Below, one piece after another: positions 11,101-22,023 of a stretch of DNA of 64,000 nt; positions within the stretch are counted from its first letter, which is position 1, and each line of letters starts with the position of its first letter. The position numbers were made by a program, and so were the translations under genes. The stretch lies in NCBI GenBank assembly GCA_030674185.1, contig CM060307.1:53749442-53813441 (forward strand). The letters are read 5' to 3'. Origin of the DNA: Monoplex corrugatus (lineage: Eukaryota; Mollusca; Gastropoda; Littorinimorpha; Ranellidae). The notes beneath the pieces were generated by a model. It made no database searches. It was not told the origin of the DNA and worked only from the letters and a program-made list of their open reading frames with translations.

Positions 11101-14100
11101 TGTATGCATGTTTTTATGTTCTGCTAAAGGTAGATATAATGATGGTATTGTTTGTGAGCTAATTGCATTACAATGGTCTCTGCATATGCATGTTTCATGG
11201 TTACAGGTCTGTGTTTCAGTGTGCAGAAGGGAATTGCACCTCCTCCCAGGTATGTTTTTCTTTCAAAGCCACTTATGAATTAATGAATGACATGAAGAAT
11301 GACAACAGTAGTCATAGTGATAATATAGACAATGTTGAGTTAGAGAGAGAATATGTAAGTAAAAGGAGTGCAGTATCTGAAGATTTTTTGACAGCTTCGC
11401 CCAGTAATTTCATGTTATATTGGTTCTAAAACAACCTTCATTTTAGGAAGGTCTTGTGACAGTCTAGTTCAATAATTGCTAATTATATTGTTATTTCTAA
11501 TTCATTAGTACTTTTACAGTTTTAATGATATGAGTAAAGAATAACTGTAGATGTAATTTTTCACTTTATCAAGAAATTTTCTCAGCATACATGATTGTCA
11601 AAAACTACAGCAGCAGAAGGGTCAATATATTTTTTTTCATGTCGATATCTAATAGGTGTCAGAAACGGTGCAGATTATCAGTTTCAGGTTTACTGACACT
11701 GTTGTCTGTGTCAGTTTATCATTGTAATTGTAGTTGCTGTGTGGTTACACTGCTGTGAGAGGGTGATGACATGATTGTTTGTCTGTGTCTTGTGTTTCTT
11801 TTTGATTATTCATCGAGTGTCCATTTGGTGTTTGTTTGCTTTCAGTTAGATGTTATTTTTCATTACTTGTTTTCATATATAGATTTGCTGTGTCTTGCAG
11901 CTTGGAGAACATGTACAAAGAACTGACTACAGACATTGAAGGGTTTAAACATCCTGGACATGGTAACCTGACGGGCTGGGCAAAACAAGGTTTGATATGT
12001 TATTTACTATCCTTTACCTGCAGCATCGTATGTTCTTGCGAGTTTTGGTCTCATTTCAAGGCCTGTGTTAAGCTATATATTATGGCATCTCGGTAGTGTT
12101 CATCTGTTGGAACTTGGGGGAAAAATGCAGCATATACACACCTAAATGAAAGTTTTTATTATACCTCGCACTATATGTGTGAAAAAGAAAACAAAGAGCT
12201 GATCCACAGACCTGCCAACCAGTACGATTTTGGCGTATTATTTTACGATCATAATTAAATAATACTAAATTACGATCGAGTAAAAAATGATACGATGCAA
12301 AAAAACAAAAACAAAAAAAAAAACGATTATAGGTCTAGTAGTGACTTTGAGCCGAGAGCGCCACTGAGAAGACAATCACGATCGGTAAACAAGTGGACTA
12401 TGGGCGCAGCCATGTTTGTTATTATAAATGAGAATCTCGTCAAACGAGAGTCTCGTACTGGGTCAAACGAAAGTCTCGTACCGACTGTGAGACTTCCGTT
12501 TTTGCAAAAAGAAAATGGCGACACGAGGTAGACCGCGTGGTAGTGGCAAAGGAAAACGTGGTGGTGAAGCTGCTTTGGGCACTGGCAGTGAAAGTGTACA
12601 GAAAAAGGCAAAAAGAGAACAAAAGTTCATCCAGTCGTACTCACAAGAGTACCCATGCATCACTGCATCGAAAGTGGGAAGCACATATGCAAGGTGCAGT
12701 GCTTGTGAGTTCGATTTTCTAGTTTCGCATGGCGGGATCGACGATGTAAAAAAGCACGTGACTTCGTTGAGGCACATTGCAAAGGCATCAGCCTTAAGAA
12801 ACACCTCTTCTCTTGTTGATTATATTCAAAGAACTGAAGATACTGATCTCCAGCCCATTCGTGCAGAGGCATATTTCACGGCGTTTTTGGTGGAACACAA
12901 CGTGCCACTTTCAGCCTCTGACCATGCTGGACAGTTGTTTAAGAAGATGTTTCCTGACAGCAACATAGCAGATACCTACAGTTCTGCAAGAACAAAAACC
13001 ACATCCATTGTGAAGGAATGTGCTGAAGATAGTAAGGCTGAACTTGTGCAATGCATGAAGGGACCCTTTGTGTTAGGTACTGATGGTAGTCAGGAGGGGG
13101 AAGACAAGTTCTTTCCCATTGTTGTGAGAGCTGTGGATCCCCATGGAACTATCAAAACTGAACTGCTCAGTGTCCCCTCATGTGAGACGTCAGCCACTGG
13201 AGAACACATCTTTCAGTTGTTGGACTCTGAGCTAAGGGCTTACCAGATAGACTGGAGGAACTGCCTGGCATTTGTAACCGACAATGCCAATGTTATGATT
13301 GGGGTCAACAAAGGTGTCATCTCGTTCATCAGAGACAAGCATCCAGAGACCTTCTTGGCCAGATGTGTATGCCATCTCCTTAGTCTGACTGTGAAGAAAG
13401 CCATGAAGGAGTCTAGCTAGTTTGACCTTGATGACACAATGCGTCAACTGGCCTGGTATTTCTCCAAGAGCACTGGCAGACAGCAACGCCTGAAGCAGAT
13501 CCAGAAGGAACTAGGCTTGCCAGAGCACAAGGTTGTTGAGCATGTTCCCACCCGATGGCTCTCTCTTGGGGCTGCCTTGGACAGAGCAGTTGAGCAGTGG
13601 AACGCTTTGGACAAATTCTTCAAGGAAGAATGCAGTGTGAAGACATCACATGCTTCAAGTACATCTAGTTCTGACCCACCTATGAGGCAAAAACTCGGGG
13701 ATTTCTTCCGGCGCAAGACCACCAAATTGTATGTCTTGTTCTATGCAACAGTCTTGGAGGTGTTCAACCAAGTCAACAAACTTGAACAGACCGACAGCGC
13801 CAGAATCCATCTGATCAAGAGAGACATGGAACGACTGTACAGACGCCTGCTTGTCAGTTATCTGAAGCCAGCTGCTCTGAACAATGGGGCCCTGATGGAT
13901 GTGGATTTCAAATCCTCATACAACATGAAGCGTGAAGACATCTTCATTGGTAGCACCACCCGAGAACACCTGGACTGTGTGGAAAGTAAGCAGCAGCAGA
14001 TCTTCATGGAGAATGTGAAGACATTCTACAAGGAGGCATGCAAGTACATGAAAGAGAAGCTGAACCCGGCCGAGGAAACTCTATGGAAACATGCAGAGCT

Positions 14101-16166
14101 TGCGGATGTGAACCTGCAGAAGTCAGTTCAAGCATCTTCTTTGAAATACTTCTTGAAGAAGTTCCCATGCACTCTGCCACCTAACACAACCCCTGATGAG
14201 CTGGAGGGAGAGTTTCTGGAGTACCAGGCAGCAGAACTTCCACCTGTGGTGTTGAACCAGCCATCAGCAGAACTGCAGTGGAAGGAGATTGGTGCCATGA
14301 AAGATCACAATGGTGCCACTAGACTGAAACATCTGTCCCAGTTCATGCTGTCAATTCTCCTCATCCCTGTGTCCAACTGTGGGTGTGAGAGAATCTTCAG
14401 TCAAGTGCGAAGAAACAAGACTGACTTTCGGGGATCCATAGGGGCAAAGACATTGGATGCTCTCATGGTTCTGAAGTCCAAGAAAGGGGGCCCATGCTAC
14501 AAAGCAGTGTTCTCTGATGAGCTCTTGAAAAAGTGCAAGTCAGCTACCAAAAGGCAGCACACTGAGCACAGTGCAACAAGCTCTACCGACACAACTCAGT
14601 AACTTTCAAAGTGTGCCTTGTTGGCTTCAAATTGTCATTTTGACAATGCAGTTTGTAGCGAAGCAGACATTAGAATTTATGTTTTTTGAGTGAATCATAT
14701 GTGATTGTGCCTCAGTGGAGACAGACACTGGAACTCATAGTGATCAATATATGTGGAAAACAGACACTTGAACTCAGAATTTGTGATGCATGTGAAAAAA
14801 GACATTAGAAGTGATACATGTGAAAATATGTGTTCCTGGAGCCACAAATGACGAGACGAATCTACTTTATAATGAGATATATAATTCTTTGTATACTTGG
14901 AATACTACTGTTTTTGAAAAAATAACTATAAAAAATTTATAAAGGTACTATTGCAGGCTTAGAGGGGTTGGCAGGTCTGGATCCATCAGTGTATAACTTG
15001 TACACTTCACTTAATGTTTCCTCTCCCTCACCCTATTCAGCAGCTGCCTACTGTGGACAGGGTGAAGGCGTGAAATGATGTTCAGTATGTTGTGCAGGTT
15101 TATACATTAATACCAAAATGTTTATATGCCAATTGCTAAATCGATTACAGGAGAAAAGGAAAAGTGCACTTTGTCCAAAATCATAGTACATATACCAAGT
15201 CCAAAACAAGTGCGACTGCCCGCGTCCAAGCAAACAGGAACCAGAAAAACAAGAAAATCGAATCAGAACACATATTCAACACAAGACAAGACAGGCGCAA
15301 ATTTTCGGCCAACTGGCCTTTGTCAAGCGCGAATGCACGATCACAAACAAACACCAAACACAAAAATCATGCGAAAAAGACTAAAACTTCCCTGCTGCCT
15401 CGTCCAGTGGGTAAAAAAGGGACTAAATGAAATCTCAAATTTGCGCCTGTCTTGTCTTGTTGTGTTGAATACGCGTTCTGATTCGATTTGAGATTTCATT
15501 TAGTCCCTTTTTTACCCACTGGACGAGGCGGCAGGGAAGTTTTAGCCTTTTTCGCATGATTTTTGTGTTTGGTGTTTGTTTGTGATCGTGCATTCGCGCT
15601 TGACAAAGGCCAGTTGGCCGAAAATTTGCGCCTGTCTTGTCTAGTGTTGAATATGCGTTCTGATTCAATTTTCTTGTTTTTCTGGTTCACGTATACTAAG
15701 ACTTGCAATCTGCATTTTGTCCAAAATGATTGTACATACCAAGACCCTTTGACTCCCATATTTTATCCACCAACTGCAGAAACTTAACTCTGATTCCCTC
15801 AACCCATCCACCAGCTTTCTGCAAGAAGCTGGTGGATAGGGTGAGGGAATCAAAGGGTTAAGTTTCTGCTTTGCTGGCATGGCTCACAACACAAGATGCT
15901 GGTGGACAGGGTGCTATAAACCCTTACATACATTTTATAGGTTTGATAATTGGGTACATGTATTGACTGCATGTTTGGCTCTAAGGACATGTGCTGTGCA
16001 GGAGCAGTTTTAGATAATTCAGATCTTTTTTGCATGCTTTAGTGTCTTTGGTTAGAGTCAGATTTGTATGGTTTGTTTTTTGAAATCCTGTGGTAATAAA
16101 TTGGATGGCATTAGTCAGTGCCATGGGCTTGTCCTTAGATTATGTGCACACATGCATTGACGTGTG

Positions 16167-16208
<42 letters not shown>

Positions 16209-17850
16209 AACAGATGTGTACGTTTTGACATGGTCATAGATCTGATGTGGCTCATGCAGTCGGCTGGACTTGAAACACTTTGTATAAGAATAATTAGAAT
16301 ATTATTCATGCATCAGAGTGCTTCCAACTCAAAAAGGAACAAAATGTATACATTTCTGTGATTGTTGCAGGCGTGCTACTGCTGAATGCCTGCCTGACAG
16401 TGCGTGCACACCAAGCCAACTCGCATGCTGGAAAGGGCTGGGAGCAGTTTACTGACGCAACAATCAAGTGGCTGAACAAAAATTCCTCAGGGATTGTATT
16501 CTTGCTTTGGGGGGCTTATGCACAGAAGAAGGGAGCTTGCATAGACAAGGTTAGTGTATGACATGCAGTCATTGTGTGATACACTAAAATCAGCTTTCAG
16601 TAAAGCTTTTCATAAGCCAATATCTCCAATATATGGACAGTTTTATTCAGGACAGAACAAATTTAAACATTAATGACACGTCATCAACAGACACCTATCA
16701 GACGCAAAAGCAGACATGTTGCTGTAATTTTCAAAATATTCCATGCCGTGCCGACTTGGCCACCAACCGAAGAAGCCATTCATTTTAACAAGTATGGTTG
16801 AGTCGTGTATCGGTGTAGATTCCTAAATGAGACAGATCAATTCTGCTGCACTTCTCTTAGCCATTAGATGTCTTCCAATCTTTATTACTTTTCCTGCTAG
16901 TACGATTTAAGAAACAGCTCCTCGGTCATTTCGCTGATGGTGTTATTATGACAACAACAAAAATAGCACTATTTTTGTATTTGTTTTTAGTAAAGTGGAA
17001 TTTCCGTGCAGAATTCAGGCTGTTCTTGCATTATTTAGGACTGTTGTCCCGAGAAGCATGCAAAAACAGATCATGACTCCAGCATAGTCATTATCAGGAT
17101 CTGCAGACAGGAAACTACATTTTTGCAGTTAAAATCATACTGAGATAGGACTAGTCTTTGATATTTGCCATCCAGCTATTCTTCTGACTACATTGGTGAC
17201 AGCCTTTTCTGGGTGTCCTGAAGGGTGGTCTTAATACGTTATGGCAGATGATGTGACCAAACCATACAAACTAGCTTACATGCTACATTCGCTGCCAGGC
17301 AGTCACATGGCAGTTCACAGTACCCCACTCAGCACGTTGACTGACATCCTCATGGAAGGGACAAACTTTTCTTGAAAAATATAAGTAATCAAAAGGCTGT
17401 GTATATTTTTGTTCAGGCATTAAAGCACTTTTAATTTGCATTTTGCTAATAACTCCCTTTCTGGTGAGTTCTTTTATATCTTAGTTTATCTTTTCAAAAA
17501 AACAACAACAAACAAAAAAAGGGCCAGCCTCCATCATTGATATTAACAGTACTGCATAAGGGAGAGAAACGTTCCATTCCCAGCCTCAGACCCAATTCAT
17601 AGCCAGAATGTCTAACCGCAGGTCCACTACTTCCAGTATTTTGATAATGCACTGTTTTTATTTTCCAGGTATTGTAACTCTAGATAATGTTAATTATGTT
17701 TCCGATATTGTTCTGTATCTACTATAAGCACTTTGTTCATATTCCTGTTTCTAATTGTGGAAAAGGCATTTGATTTAATTTGATTCAGTTATACTTTTTC
17801 CAGGAAAAAAATTGTTAAAGTTTCTTGTCAATTTTGTTAAAGTTTCTTGT

Positions 17851-17943
<93 letters not shown>

Positions 17944-18116
17944 TATTGGTATTTTTGTGATTCCAGAAAAAGCACCATATTCTGAAGGCTGTCCATCCAT
18001 CACCGCTGTCAGCCCATAGGGGATTCTTTGGTTGCAAGCACTTCTCCCAGTGCAACACCCTGCTGAAGAAAAATGGGAAAAGCCCCATTGACTGGACTAA
18101 GCTTCCCTTAGAGTAA
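5345..18116 (+). CDS. UNG: uracil-DNA glycosylase, complete eight-exon gene
   Basis: The enzyme removes uracil from DNA to start base-excision repair. Coding exons are 5345-5419, 6696-6986, 9390-9485, 10270-10324, 11207-11249, 11901-11989, 16371-16549 and 17967-18116. All phases agree and give 325 residues plus stop (vertebrate UNG2 is about 313). Residues 4-11 (QAKISSFF) form a PCNA-binding PIP box, so this is the nuclear, UNG2-type isoform. Residues around 76-100 ([16 protein letters not shown]) match the RPA-binding helix. The water-activating loop [13 protein letters not shown] is at 161-173 with catalytic Asp163. Asn222 lies in LLLNACL. The minor-groove loop HPSPLS is at 286-291, with catalytic His286 and intercalating Leu290. 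Every catalytic residue is present. The sequence between Pro164 and the C-terminus follows vertebrate UNG closely. No mitochondrial alternative first exon was identified. Confidence 0.97.
6124..6275 (+). repeat. SINE-like dispersed repeat, copy 1
   Basis: Shares the block "aa(g)atcctgt...ggaaacacgaaaa.accc.gcatacat" with copies at about 36033-36205, 41168-41412 and, inverted, 52436-52520. This motif set is common in molluscan interspersed repeats. No tRNA-like promoter boxes were identified. The copy is in UNG intron 1. Confidence 0.6.
6696..6986 (+). CDS. UNG: UNG exon 2 (linker and RPA-binding helix)
   Basis: Encodes residues 26-122. The acceptor is CCCCTCCCCAG|GAT. A Lys/Pro/Ser-rich disordered linker is followed by the RPA-binding helix and the start of the catalytic fold ([17 protein letters not shown]). 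Donor is GAG|GTCAGC, phase 0. Confidence 0.93.
6987..9389 (+). other. UNG intron 2
   Basis: About 2.4 kb. It contains the (AC)n microsatellite described separately, A/C-rich simple sequence from about 8165 to 8365, and no recognisable coding exon or element. Confidence 0.7.
8092..8162. repeat. (AC)n microsatellite, ~70 bp
   Basis: Pure (AC)n followed by a degenerate AAC/AAAC tract reaching about 8360. Reading frames of 74-103 codons here are repeat artefacts. Confidence 0.97.
9390..9485 (+). CDS. UNG: UNG exon 3
   Basis: Encodes residues 123-154, ending in the conserved stretch [19 protein letters not shown]. The acceptor is GAACAG|CTG and the donor is GAT|GTGAGT. Phase 0 on both sides. Confidence 0.95.
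9540..9600. repeat. short AC / GT repeat pair
   Basis: A CACACA run at about 9547-9565 is followed 20 bp later by a GTGTGT run, so the two could pair as a small hairpin. Lies in UNG intron 3. Confidence 0.6.
10270..10324 (+). CDS. UNG: UNG exon 4 (catalytic loop)
   Basis: Encodes [18 protein letters not shown], containing the water-activating motif with catalytic Asp163. Acceptor is TGTGCAG|GTG. Donor is CATG|GTCAGT, phase 1. Confidence 0.96.
11207..11249 (+). CDS. UNG: UNG exon 5
   Basis: A 43-bp micro-exon encoding [14 protein letters not shown], which contains the uracil-stacking Phe of LCFSV and the Pro-rich loop. Acceptor is TTACAG|GTC; donor is CCCAG|GTATGT, phase 2. Confidence 0.95.
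11901..11989 (+). CDS. UNG: UNG exon 6
   Basis: Encodes SLENMYKEL through [13 protein letters not shown], matching the family pattern SLENIYKEL...GHGxLxxWAxQG. Acceptor is TCTTGCAG|C, donor is CAAG|GTTTGA, phase 1. The following intron is the gene's largest (4.4 kb) and carries the hAT element and the palindrome. Confidence 0.95.
12207..14979 (+). mobile_element. hAT-superfamily DNA transposon
   Basis: A 2,773-bp element bounded by perfect 14-bp terminal inverted repeats: CAGACCTGCCAACC at 12207-12220 and its complement at 14966-14979. GATCCA flanks both ends (12201-12206 and 14980-14985). This is either a 6-bp target duplication, as in some hAT subgroups, or a worn 8-bp one. One long transposase ORF fills the middle. 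The element sits in UNG intron 6 in the same orientation as UNG, so it is transcribed through in every UNG pre-mRNA. Confidence 0.92.
12515..14602 (+). pseudogene. hAT transposase with one in-frame stop
   Basis: A 695-codon frame interrupted only by a TAG at 13418-13420 (codon 302); there is no frameshift. Order of parts: an AT-hook-like start ([10 protein letters not shown], residues 4-13); a BED-type zinc finger with Cys61, Cys64, His81 and His87; the first acidic catalytic block (VLGTDGS); the second ([10 protein letters not shown], the hAT "TDNA" motif); then, after the stop, a helical insertion region. The C-terminal hAT dimerisation block is [20 protein letters not shown] followed by LDALMVLK. 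As it stands only a 301-residue N-terminal piece is encoded, so it is called a pseudogene. So few lesions suggest recent activity, or that the stop is a very young mutation or a sequencing error. Confidence 0.9.
15158..15745. repeat. large palindrome (foldback element)
   Basis: Two arms of roughly 260-280 bp, 15158-15440 and 15488-15745, are reverse complements with few mismatches, separated by a ~47-bp spacer. An outer match is ttgtccaaaat versus attttgtccaaaatg; the inner arms meet at gagatttcatttagtccc. A shortened relative, also an inverted repeat, lies at 58780-59010, so this is a mobile foldback family and not a one-off. It lies in UNG intron 6. Confidence 0.88.
15741..15915. mobile_element. 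piggyBac-like MITE, degenerate copy
   Basis: Begins with CCCTTTGACTCCC and contains the internal hairpin CCACCAGCTT...AAGCTGGTGG seen in the other copies (30852-31033, 48441-48638, 24301-24430, 58329-58416). The outer end is worn. It abuts the palindrome directly. Confidence 0.65.
15912..16275 (+). repeat. dispersed repeat family B, copy 1
   Basis: Shares about 350 bp of collinear similarity with 26615-26970 (anchors: gggtacatgtatt, cagttttag, ccttagattatgtgc, cagtcggctggact). A T-run of about 39 bp at 16168-16207 interrupts this copy. No ORF. Confidence 0.75.
16371..16549 (+). CDS. UNG: UNG exon 7
   Basis: Encodes [20 protein letters not shown] through [16 protein letters not shown], including the uracil-binding Asn222. 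Acceptor is TTGTTGCAG|GC, donor is AAG|GTTAGT, phase 0. Confidence 0.96.
16550..17966 (+). other. UNG intron 7
   Basis: About 1.4 kb with no recognised gene. Its 3' end is an (AC)n tract at 17854-17941. The phrase tttcttgtcaa(ttttgttaaag) is duplicated just before it (17820-17850). Confidence 0.7.
17854..17941. repeat. (AC)n microsatellite beside a splice acceptor
   Basis: About 44 AC units ending 25 bp before UNG exon 8. Unlike most acceptors, the region just upstream of the exon therefore has little pyrimidine enrichment apart from TATTTTTGTGATTCC. Confidence 0.97.
17967..18116 (+). CDS. UNG: UNG exon 8 (C-terminus)
   Basis: Encodes residues 277-325 with HPSPLS, RGFFGC and the C-terminal PIDWTKL, then TAA at 18114-18116. 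The acceptor (TGATTCCAG|AAA) sits only 25 bp past a ~90-bp (AC)n tract, so the repeat lies close to the branch-point region of intron 7. Confidence 0.96.
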   Translation, partial: KKHHILKAVHPSPLSAHRGFFGCKHFSQCNTLLKKNGKSPIDWTKLPLE

Positions 18117-19087
18117 TGTTCTGCTGTTGCATTGACTTACTTTACTTGACAGATAATGAATTTTGACCATTTTTGTTGTTTTCTCTGGTTTAGTTTTATG
18201 TTCTTTTCATGGTTCTGGAAGTTCTTGTATTGAATGGCAGGCTGCTAAATTTCTGCTGTTCTGTATCTTGAAATTTTTACTTGAGAGAGATTTGGGATGT
18301 GACTTTTTTCCTTGCCAGATGGTATTTTAGTTATGTCTTTATGTTTGAGAATTCTTGAGTTTAAACTTTGAAAAATATTTTATCATAATACAGGAAAAAG
18401 TAAAGAAATTTAACCACAAAGGTATGTAGAGTTTGCTGACCGTTTAAGTTTTTAAGTTCATCCCATGGTTTTCATCAGATAGTGTCAGGAAACTGCAGTT
18501 ATCCTGTGAAGATGAGTTATTATCATGTGATATGCTTTCAGATTTTATTTTGACATCCGTTCTGTGAGGCAAAGGAATTACGACAAATGCATGACTTGGG
18601 GTGGGGTGGGGGGGAGTATTGTTTTGTTGTGTTCTTTTTTTCAGAGGGTTTTTTTTTTTTTATGGGGGGGGGGGTGTTTTTTTGTTGTTGCAATGATTGA
18701 CCATGTAAAATTCAGCGCCACAGTGCAGGGCCACCAGTTCCTTTTTCATTTTTTCTTCCTGTATGCTTTGCATTATTGTTTATCTGTGAAAGTTGATTCT
18801 TTAACATGTGCAAAGTGCTTTCTGCACATGGGGCCGTGTTTTATCACCTTTTCCTGAAGACTAATGTCCAGACAACTACTTAGGGTGTAGTGGAAGTAGG
18901 GGACAGGGAAAAATCCCTGTCCTTGTAAATACAGACATGGCTTTTATAGTGATGAAGACATTGATCTATATGCCTTTTTGTTTTACTTTTCTTTTTTACA
19001 GGCCAGACATTTTTAAATGTTTTGTTCTTTGTAAATATTTGATGTACACAACCATGACGGACTACTGACCTGAGGTCAGGGCTTTAA

Positions 19088-19360
19088 ACCCCCTCATCCA
19101 CTTCACAGATGCATCATTGAGGGTATTGCTCAAATCTTCTGATCACCACCACAGGTGTCTTTACAACCATGTCACGCGGTCTTAATCCTAGATGGAACTC
19201 CATAGCATCATGATTGTCTTTCCTCACCATCATCATCACATTGTTTAAAAAAACAAAAAAATGGCAGCTTCTGTGGCCATTAAGATGGCGTAGAAAATGG
19301 GACGAAAAAAGAAAGGTGAGCACAAATGTAACCTCCCTGAGTGCAATGATCCTAAAAAAA
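19088..19360 (-). repeat. dispersed repeat family A, copy 1 (inverted)
   Basis: Reverse complement of about 28728-29066. Shared anchors are ggatcat.gcactcagggagg, tttcgtcccattttc, ccttaatggccacagaag, gagttccatctaggattgag and ccctcaatga. A related but more worn piece follows at about 19570-19680. Lies in the UNG 3' UTR. Confidence 0.75.
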
Positions 19361-20114
19361 TAATAAAATAAAATAAAAAAAAAACACCTCCAAAAAATTG
19401 TCGTGGGACATTTCTGCCCTGACCGGCACCTACCCAGAGTTCAGCATGCAATATTGGGAAGACTGCGACCACAGAATCGGGTCACATCCACTTTATGGAA
19501 CATCATTGAAAGTTTTGCTCACATTATATTCTGACCAATCCAATGTAGGTGTTCGTGTCTCTTGGGCTTGGTTGATGTCAGGTGTTGACAATGATCATAA
19601 GAGTACAGCCCTGTCATGCAGCTTTAATCCAAGATGGAACTTGGTAGCATCATGATCATCATCCCCATCATTATGTCATAATAGTATCATGAAAGTCTGT
19701 TCTGCAGGCTTTGATGCTCTGATCTCATGGTGACCTTGGTTTCCTCTACCGGTTCCATCCTAAGATGAATTCAAGTTGAGGTCTGTTACCAGTAGTTCAT
19801 TTACAGTTGTTTTGAAAACTGTCTAATAGCTAGATGTGTAAATCAGATCACATTGTGGAAGAGAACTTGTTTTTTCTTTAGATTTTGATTGTAGAATTAC
19901 TGTTTTGAAAACTGGCTACATGTCTAAATCAGATCACTTTATGGAGGAGAATTTTGTTTCTTTTAGATTTTTATTGTAGAATGACATGTCATTGTTTGTG
20001 TGGAATGAGTGAATGACGTGGCATAAACAATGATGGAAATACTCTTGTTTATGATAGTTTATGTACATTTTTGTTTTTTAATGTTACAGTGTTTTAATAT
20101 TTTTTAAAACCATG

Positions 20115-20135
20115 AATAAATGACTGACCAATAAA
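20115..20135 (+). terminator. UNG polyadenylation signals
   Basis: Two AATAAA hexamers, 20115-20120 and 20130-20135, are followed by a GT-rich element (gtctgtatgtgtctct) about 25 bp on. This is the standard layout of a cleavage and polyadenylation site. Confidence 0.6.
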
Positions 20136-20234
20136 ATGTATATTGACAAAGTCTGTATGTGTCTCTAAGTCCAGTGTGAGAGAGAGAGTATACATTTCTG
20201 CTCTCTTAGTCTTATGAAATACAACACAGTTCAC

Positions 20235-22023
20235 AAGTTTACTGAGACAGCTTTATTGTAGGAAAAAGTTTTCTGTTCTAGGTGTTTAAGAAAACTTGGG
20301 GTTCGTGGGACAAAAACAATGTCGCAGGAGTGTGGAGTTTTCAGCTATGTGCATTACCGCTACAATATTGAAATTACTGACTGATTACAAATTATATTTT
20401 TACATTGAAAAATTTAGTGGGAAAGTTTTTGTCAAGACAATCTCCATACTTGGAACATTTCTATAAGCACAAATGCTAATATTTCATGTAGTAGAAAGGG
20501 AAATCCAATATAACCATGGCACATAGTAAAGGTGGCACAAGATAACTATGCACTGGCAAAATAAAGTCCTGTAAGATCCACTACGAATGCTTCCAGACTG
20601 GCTTAGAACTAAGTTTATGCGTTATCTGGAAATAGTTTACTTGGGAATTTAAGTATTATTTTCGCTTTATGGTTTTTATCATCAAACTATGTAAGGGTGT
20701 TCAGGCATGCATATCACAGGGAAGCAGATGACCAGTTTGTGGAGTGTTTTATTTGCCTTCATGGCACACTAACACATGGTAAAAAATAGCCATGTAAAAC
20801 AATTCCTTTCACTAATCCTTTGTTCTTTTACAAGTTAACAAACACATGCTAACATAGCACTGCTTTAAAAGCAGTCAATAAATGCAGATAAAGGTGAATT
20901 TTTTTGTAAAATTATAAATAAAACGATGAAACTACTACTGGTAAATAATATATGCTTATCAATAAGTTTCCGGACACAATTGCATGGTTTATGAGCAAAA
21001 TTCTTTCATCTTATTGCATGCAACAATAAAACAAAAAAGCAAAGAAAAGAGTAAACCAAATGGGAACTGCTAACACAGCAACGCAACTGAATAACGGATC
21101 AACGCACATTTCTGTATGTTCAGAGAAACAAGACTTAAAAAAAAGTTAAATATGAAAATGTCATTAACTCAACAAAGGAAAAAACAGCTTTCCAACATGG
21201 TCCATTCCATTTTTTTTTTTTTTGCAGCATGTATGCAACAGTAACAAAGCAGTTACTCGTTTAAAAGATTTAAAAATGTTTTGTATAACAAAAGATGTGA
21301 TCCGGCTGAATTGTTTAATGTTCTGTTTTAAGTTGTCTGATTCTGCGAGCATTCGTCTATTAACAGCAATTTTACAGAACCGCAAAGCCTTTTTTTTTTA
21401 GGGAAATAATTAGGAGTGCTATGATCAGACAACAAATGAATTCAATTACCATAGGGCAACAACTACTGCAGTATGCCCACTAAAACAATATGAGCAAAAC
21501 AGTTTAAACTTGGGGACTGAAGTAATGTAATGTTTCAATTACCTAGACTATTGAAATGAGGATGCTCATTCACACATTTAAAGCATTTGGCACTTAAAGA
21601 TTTCTGTCTACTTCGATTTATTTGTTTTTGTTTTGTGCTTCATTTGTTCTGCCTACTCTGAAATCATTTTTGCAATGGATAATGATACCAAAACTGCCAA
21701 TTCATTTTTAAAACTAATGATCATAGTCCTGCTGCAGGAATAAATCTATGCCTCATCTTCTATTCTCAACTCATAGAAACAGCAACCTATTCCAGGCCAA
21801 CAAAGCAGAAAAAAAAGTTTACTCACTGAACTAATGAATGAATTTCTGCCGCAAAAAGTGGCTTGGTCCCTTATCTTCCGTATAGAACATGTAACCTATA
21901 TACTAGATCAACATCAGAATTTTGGTTGAGATCTAATTTATCCTGATCTTTGGGCAGTGGAAAGGTTTGCCAGCGTCTCTGTGGTTGGATTAACATTTTC
22001 TTATTTATATGGCTATTCTGCTG
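20235..22023 (-). other. probable 3' UTR of the minus-strand gene
   Basis: AT-rich stretch, almost free of the microsatellites and repeats that fill the rest of the window, between the stop of the last minus-strand exon and the minus-strand AATAAA. No ORF of interest. Confidence 0.45.
20252..20257 (-). terminator. polyadenylation signal of the minus-strand gene
   Basis: AATAAA on minus, followed by the GT-rich CTTGTGAACTGTGTTGTATT about 15-35 nt further. It would end the large minus-strand gene only about 100 bp from the UNG polyadenylation site. No better AATAAA with a GT-rich follow-up was found between here and the stop at 22024, although one hexamer occurs at about 21616. Confidence 0.45.

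Larger units (their letters stand above)
18117..20150 (+). other. UNG 3' untranslated region
   Basis: About 2 kb from the UNG stop to the first plausible polyadenylation signals. It includes G-runs at about 18600-18675 and a dispersed repeat at 19088-19360. The extent is inferred from the signals and lack of other features. Confidence 0.55.
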
